Translations under genes and position numbers: made by a program
Shown here: one piece after another, positions 7,446 to 8,358 of the stretch
Numbering within the stretch: position 1 is the first letter of the stretch
How the letters are laid out: the number at the start of each line of letters is the position of its first letter
Notes under the pieces: model-generated
The model's database searches: none
What the model saw: only the letters and a program-made list of their open reading frames with translations
Told to the model about the DNA's origin: nothing
Assembly: GCA_945875045.1 (NCBI GenBank)
Contig: CAMCIX010000052.1
Location: 1-8,358, forward strand
Source: an uncultured Clostridia bacterium
Lineage (GTDB): Bacteria; Bacillota; Clostridia; Oscillospirales; Acutalibacteraceae
Direction: 5' to 3'
DNA: 8,358 nt

Positions 7446-7925
7446 TTATTTATTATATTTTTCCGCCTGCTTTAAAAACATTTCGGCGTATTTGCCGCCC
7501 GTTTGCATAAGCTCGTCGTGACTGCCCTGTTCAATAATCTCGCCGTTTTCAAGCATATAGATAATGTCCGCCATACGGGTTGTGGAAAGACGGTGGGAAA
7601 TTATTATAACCGTTTTGTCAAGGGCGGTCATCAGAGTATTGTTTAATTCGTATTCGGTCATAGGGTCGAGTGCGCTTGAGGGATCGTCTAAAATCGCGAA
7701 GGGACAGTCCCTTGCAAAGACCCTTGATATAGCGATTTTCTGGGTCTCTCCGCCCGAAAGCACCGCTCCGTTGTCGTCAAATTCCTTTGTGAGCACGGTT
7801 TCACAGCCCTTTTCAAGGGACATTACCTTGTCATAAATACCCGTGTCCTTCATACCGCTTATCGCGCGATTCTTTTCTTCTTCGGTAATATCTGCTTTGA
7901 GCAAAATATTCTCCAAAACCGATAC
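7446..7925 (-). pseudogene. ABC exporter ATPase domain, C-terminal half only
   Basis: This is the C-terminal part of a nucleotide-binding domain of the fused permease/ATPase exporter type (MdlB/MsbA-like). Counting from the TTG at 7916, it shows the signature LSGGETQ (53-59), Walker B with D-loop AILDDPSSALD (74-84) and the switch histidine in IISHRL (His108), and it ends naturally at TAA. Homology begins with SVLENILLKAD, which follows the Q-loop in complete proteins, so Walker A, the Q-loop and the whole membrane domain are missing. Upstream the frame runs into IS66-derived sequence and stops at 7968-7970. The TTG at 7916 is therefore not a true start. The residue after the Walker B Asp is Asp78 rather than catalytic Glu, a feature of the degenerate half of heterodimeric exporters. 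The fragment cannot bind ATP alone and is probably non-functional, unless the join is an assembly error. Confidence 0.8.
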
Positions 7926-8158
7926 GGCTTGATTGGTGCCGGCAATTCTGCAAATACGGCAATACCGTTACGTTCCGATTTGTTTCGGCTCTTTCCGGCA
8001 TCTCCCAATATTTCCCGTTCCCAGCGGTAATATGTTGTTACCTTGATTTTATTCTCTATACACCATTGTTTAACCGGCTTGCCGGAGCTTCGGCATTCTT
8101 GTACCGTAAGCGCCCATTCTTGTAATTTGGCTTTGTGTTTCAGCTCATTTGATGTCAT
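7859..8158 (-). pseudogene. tnpA: IS66-family accessory protein TnpA (OrfA), 3'-truncated
   Basis: The first about 78 residues resemble the small OrfA/TnpA protein of IS66-type elements, in particular EWALTVQECRSSGKPVKQWC followed by TTYYRWER (about 14-48), a helix-turn-helix region. The ATG at 8158 has GGGAGG about nine bases upstream. After FAELPAPIKP (69-78) similarity ends; residues 79-99, ending at 7859, are translated out of frame from the ABC gene and are not IS sequence. The usual C-terminal beta-strand part of TnpA and the downstream tnpB and tnpC genes are absent. The assignment comes from family resemblance, not a database search, and the protein is unlikely to act without its partner genes. 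Confidence 0.75.
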
Positions 8159-8261
8159 TTTCTTTTCCTCCCGTGTTTCGGTATGTTTCAGAACTTTCCG
8201 TTATGTTCCGCTACTTCCATTATCTCACGGGTGTCTATGTACCGACTTATTTGACGCTTAC
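7926..8261 (-). mobile_element. IS66-family insertion sequence, left-end fragment
   Basis: The fragment runs from a probable terminal end at 8261 inward to about 7926. On the minus strand the end reads GTAAGCGTCAAATAAGTCGG; IS66 elements typically begin with GTAA. About 100 noncoding bases follow, with an imperfect repeat of GAACATAACGGAAA and GAAACATACCGAAA, then tnpA at 8158. The rest of the element (about 2 kb, with tnpB, tnpC and the right inverted repeat) is missing. The inner breakpoint is placed at about 7923-7930, because ABC homology stops and TnpA homology starts there. No target-site duplication can be tested, since the other end is absent. Confidence 0.65.
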
Positions 8262-8358
8262 GACTTAAGCGAAACCGAGTGCAAAGAAAAAATTAACAAG
8301 GCTATCAGAACTCTTTGCGTTCTTGATATTGAAAAAAGTGCGGAATTAGTTTATAATG
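8262..8358 (+). pseudogene. Unknown coding fragment cut by the IS end and by the window edge
   Basis: From 8262 an open frame of 32 codons runs to the edge. It begins DLSETECKEKINKAIRTLC and ends AELVYN, with a helical, charged composition that looks like a real protein. There is no start codon or ribosome binding site: upstream the frame continues only into antisense IS sequence. It is read as the interior or 3' part of a gene into which the IS inserted. The family is not recognised, and the frame is short enough to be open by chance. Confidence 0.3.

Noticed and set aside
7564..7836. 90-codon plus-strand frame opposite the ABC fragment
   Set aside because: It is antisense to clear ABC signature and Walker B coding sequence.
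7859..7924. The last 21 residues of the TnpA frame as a genuine TnpA C-terminus
   Set aside because: This stretch is the ABC gene read in a different frame; the ABC frame there matches its family (SVLENILL onward).

Overview
The window looks like part of a metagenome-derived contig from a member of the Clostridia, probably an Oscillospiraceae/Ruminococcaceae-type gut bacterium. This rests on the strong AGGAGG ribosome binding sites, moderate GC with AT-rich promoters, a Firmicutes-style metG-tatD pair and the intergenic repeat types; it is a taxonomic inference, not a proof. Bases 1-50 are not biological: they are an Illumina Nextera P5/i5/mosaic-end adapter left on the assembly, so genomic sequence starts at base 51.

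Positions 51-5784 (minus strand) hold a compact four-gene operon read right to left: rlmB (23S rRNA 2'-O-methyltransferase), an 883-residue membrane protein, metG (methionyl-tRNA synthetase) and tatD (metal-dependent nuclease, cut by the contig end). rlmB overlaps the membrane gene by ATGA, the membrane gene is 12 nt from metG, and metG overlaps tatD by ATGA, so all four are probably transcribed and translated as a unit from an extended -10 promoter at about 5825-5833. Three of the genes concern RNA or translation housekeeping. The fourth is the most interesting object here: it has the fold order of a heavy-metal-type P-type ATPase, but every catalytic signature (DKTGT, TGD, GDGxND, TGE) is replaced, and it carries about 340 acidic, low-complexity residues in front of the first membrane segment. 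It looks like a P-type ATPase pseudoenzyme.

Positions 5933-7180 (plus strand) encode enolase, transcribed divergently from the operon. Its catalytic and metal-binding residues are intact, but it has a short C-terminus and a substitution in a conserved N-terminal motif.

Positions 7181-7445 hold no convincing gene. They contain a seven-nucleotide tandem repeat, two copies of a GC-rich GCGTAGGG palindromic repeat, and a tiny ORF with a plausible ribosome binding site.

Positions 7446-8358 are rearranged. A C-terminal half of an ABC exporter ATPase domain (minus strand, no Walker A) is joined at about 7926 to the first part of an IS66-family tnpA. The likely outer end of that IS (GTAAGCG...) lies at 8261, and beyond it a 32-codon open frame of unknown function runs off the right edge on the plus strand. 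Neither interrupted gene has its other half here, so this is either an IS-associated deletion/rearrangement or a misassembly.
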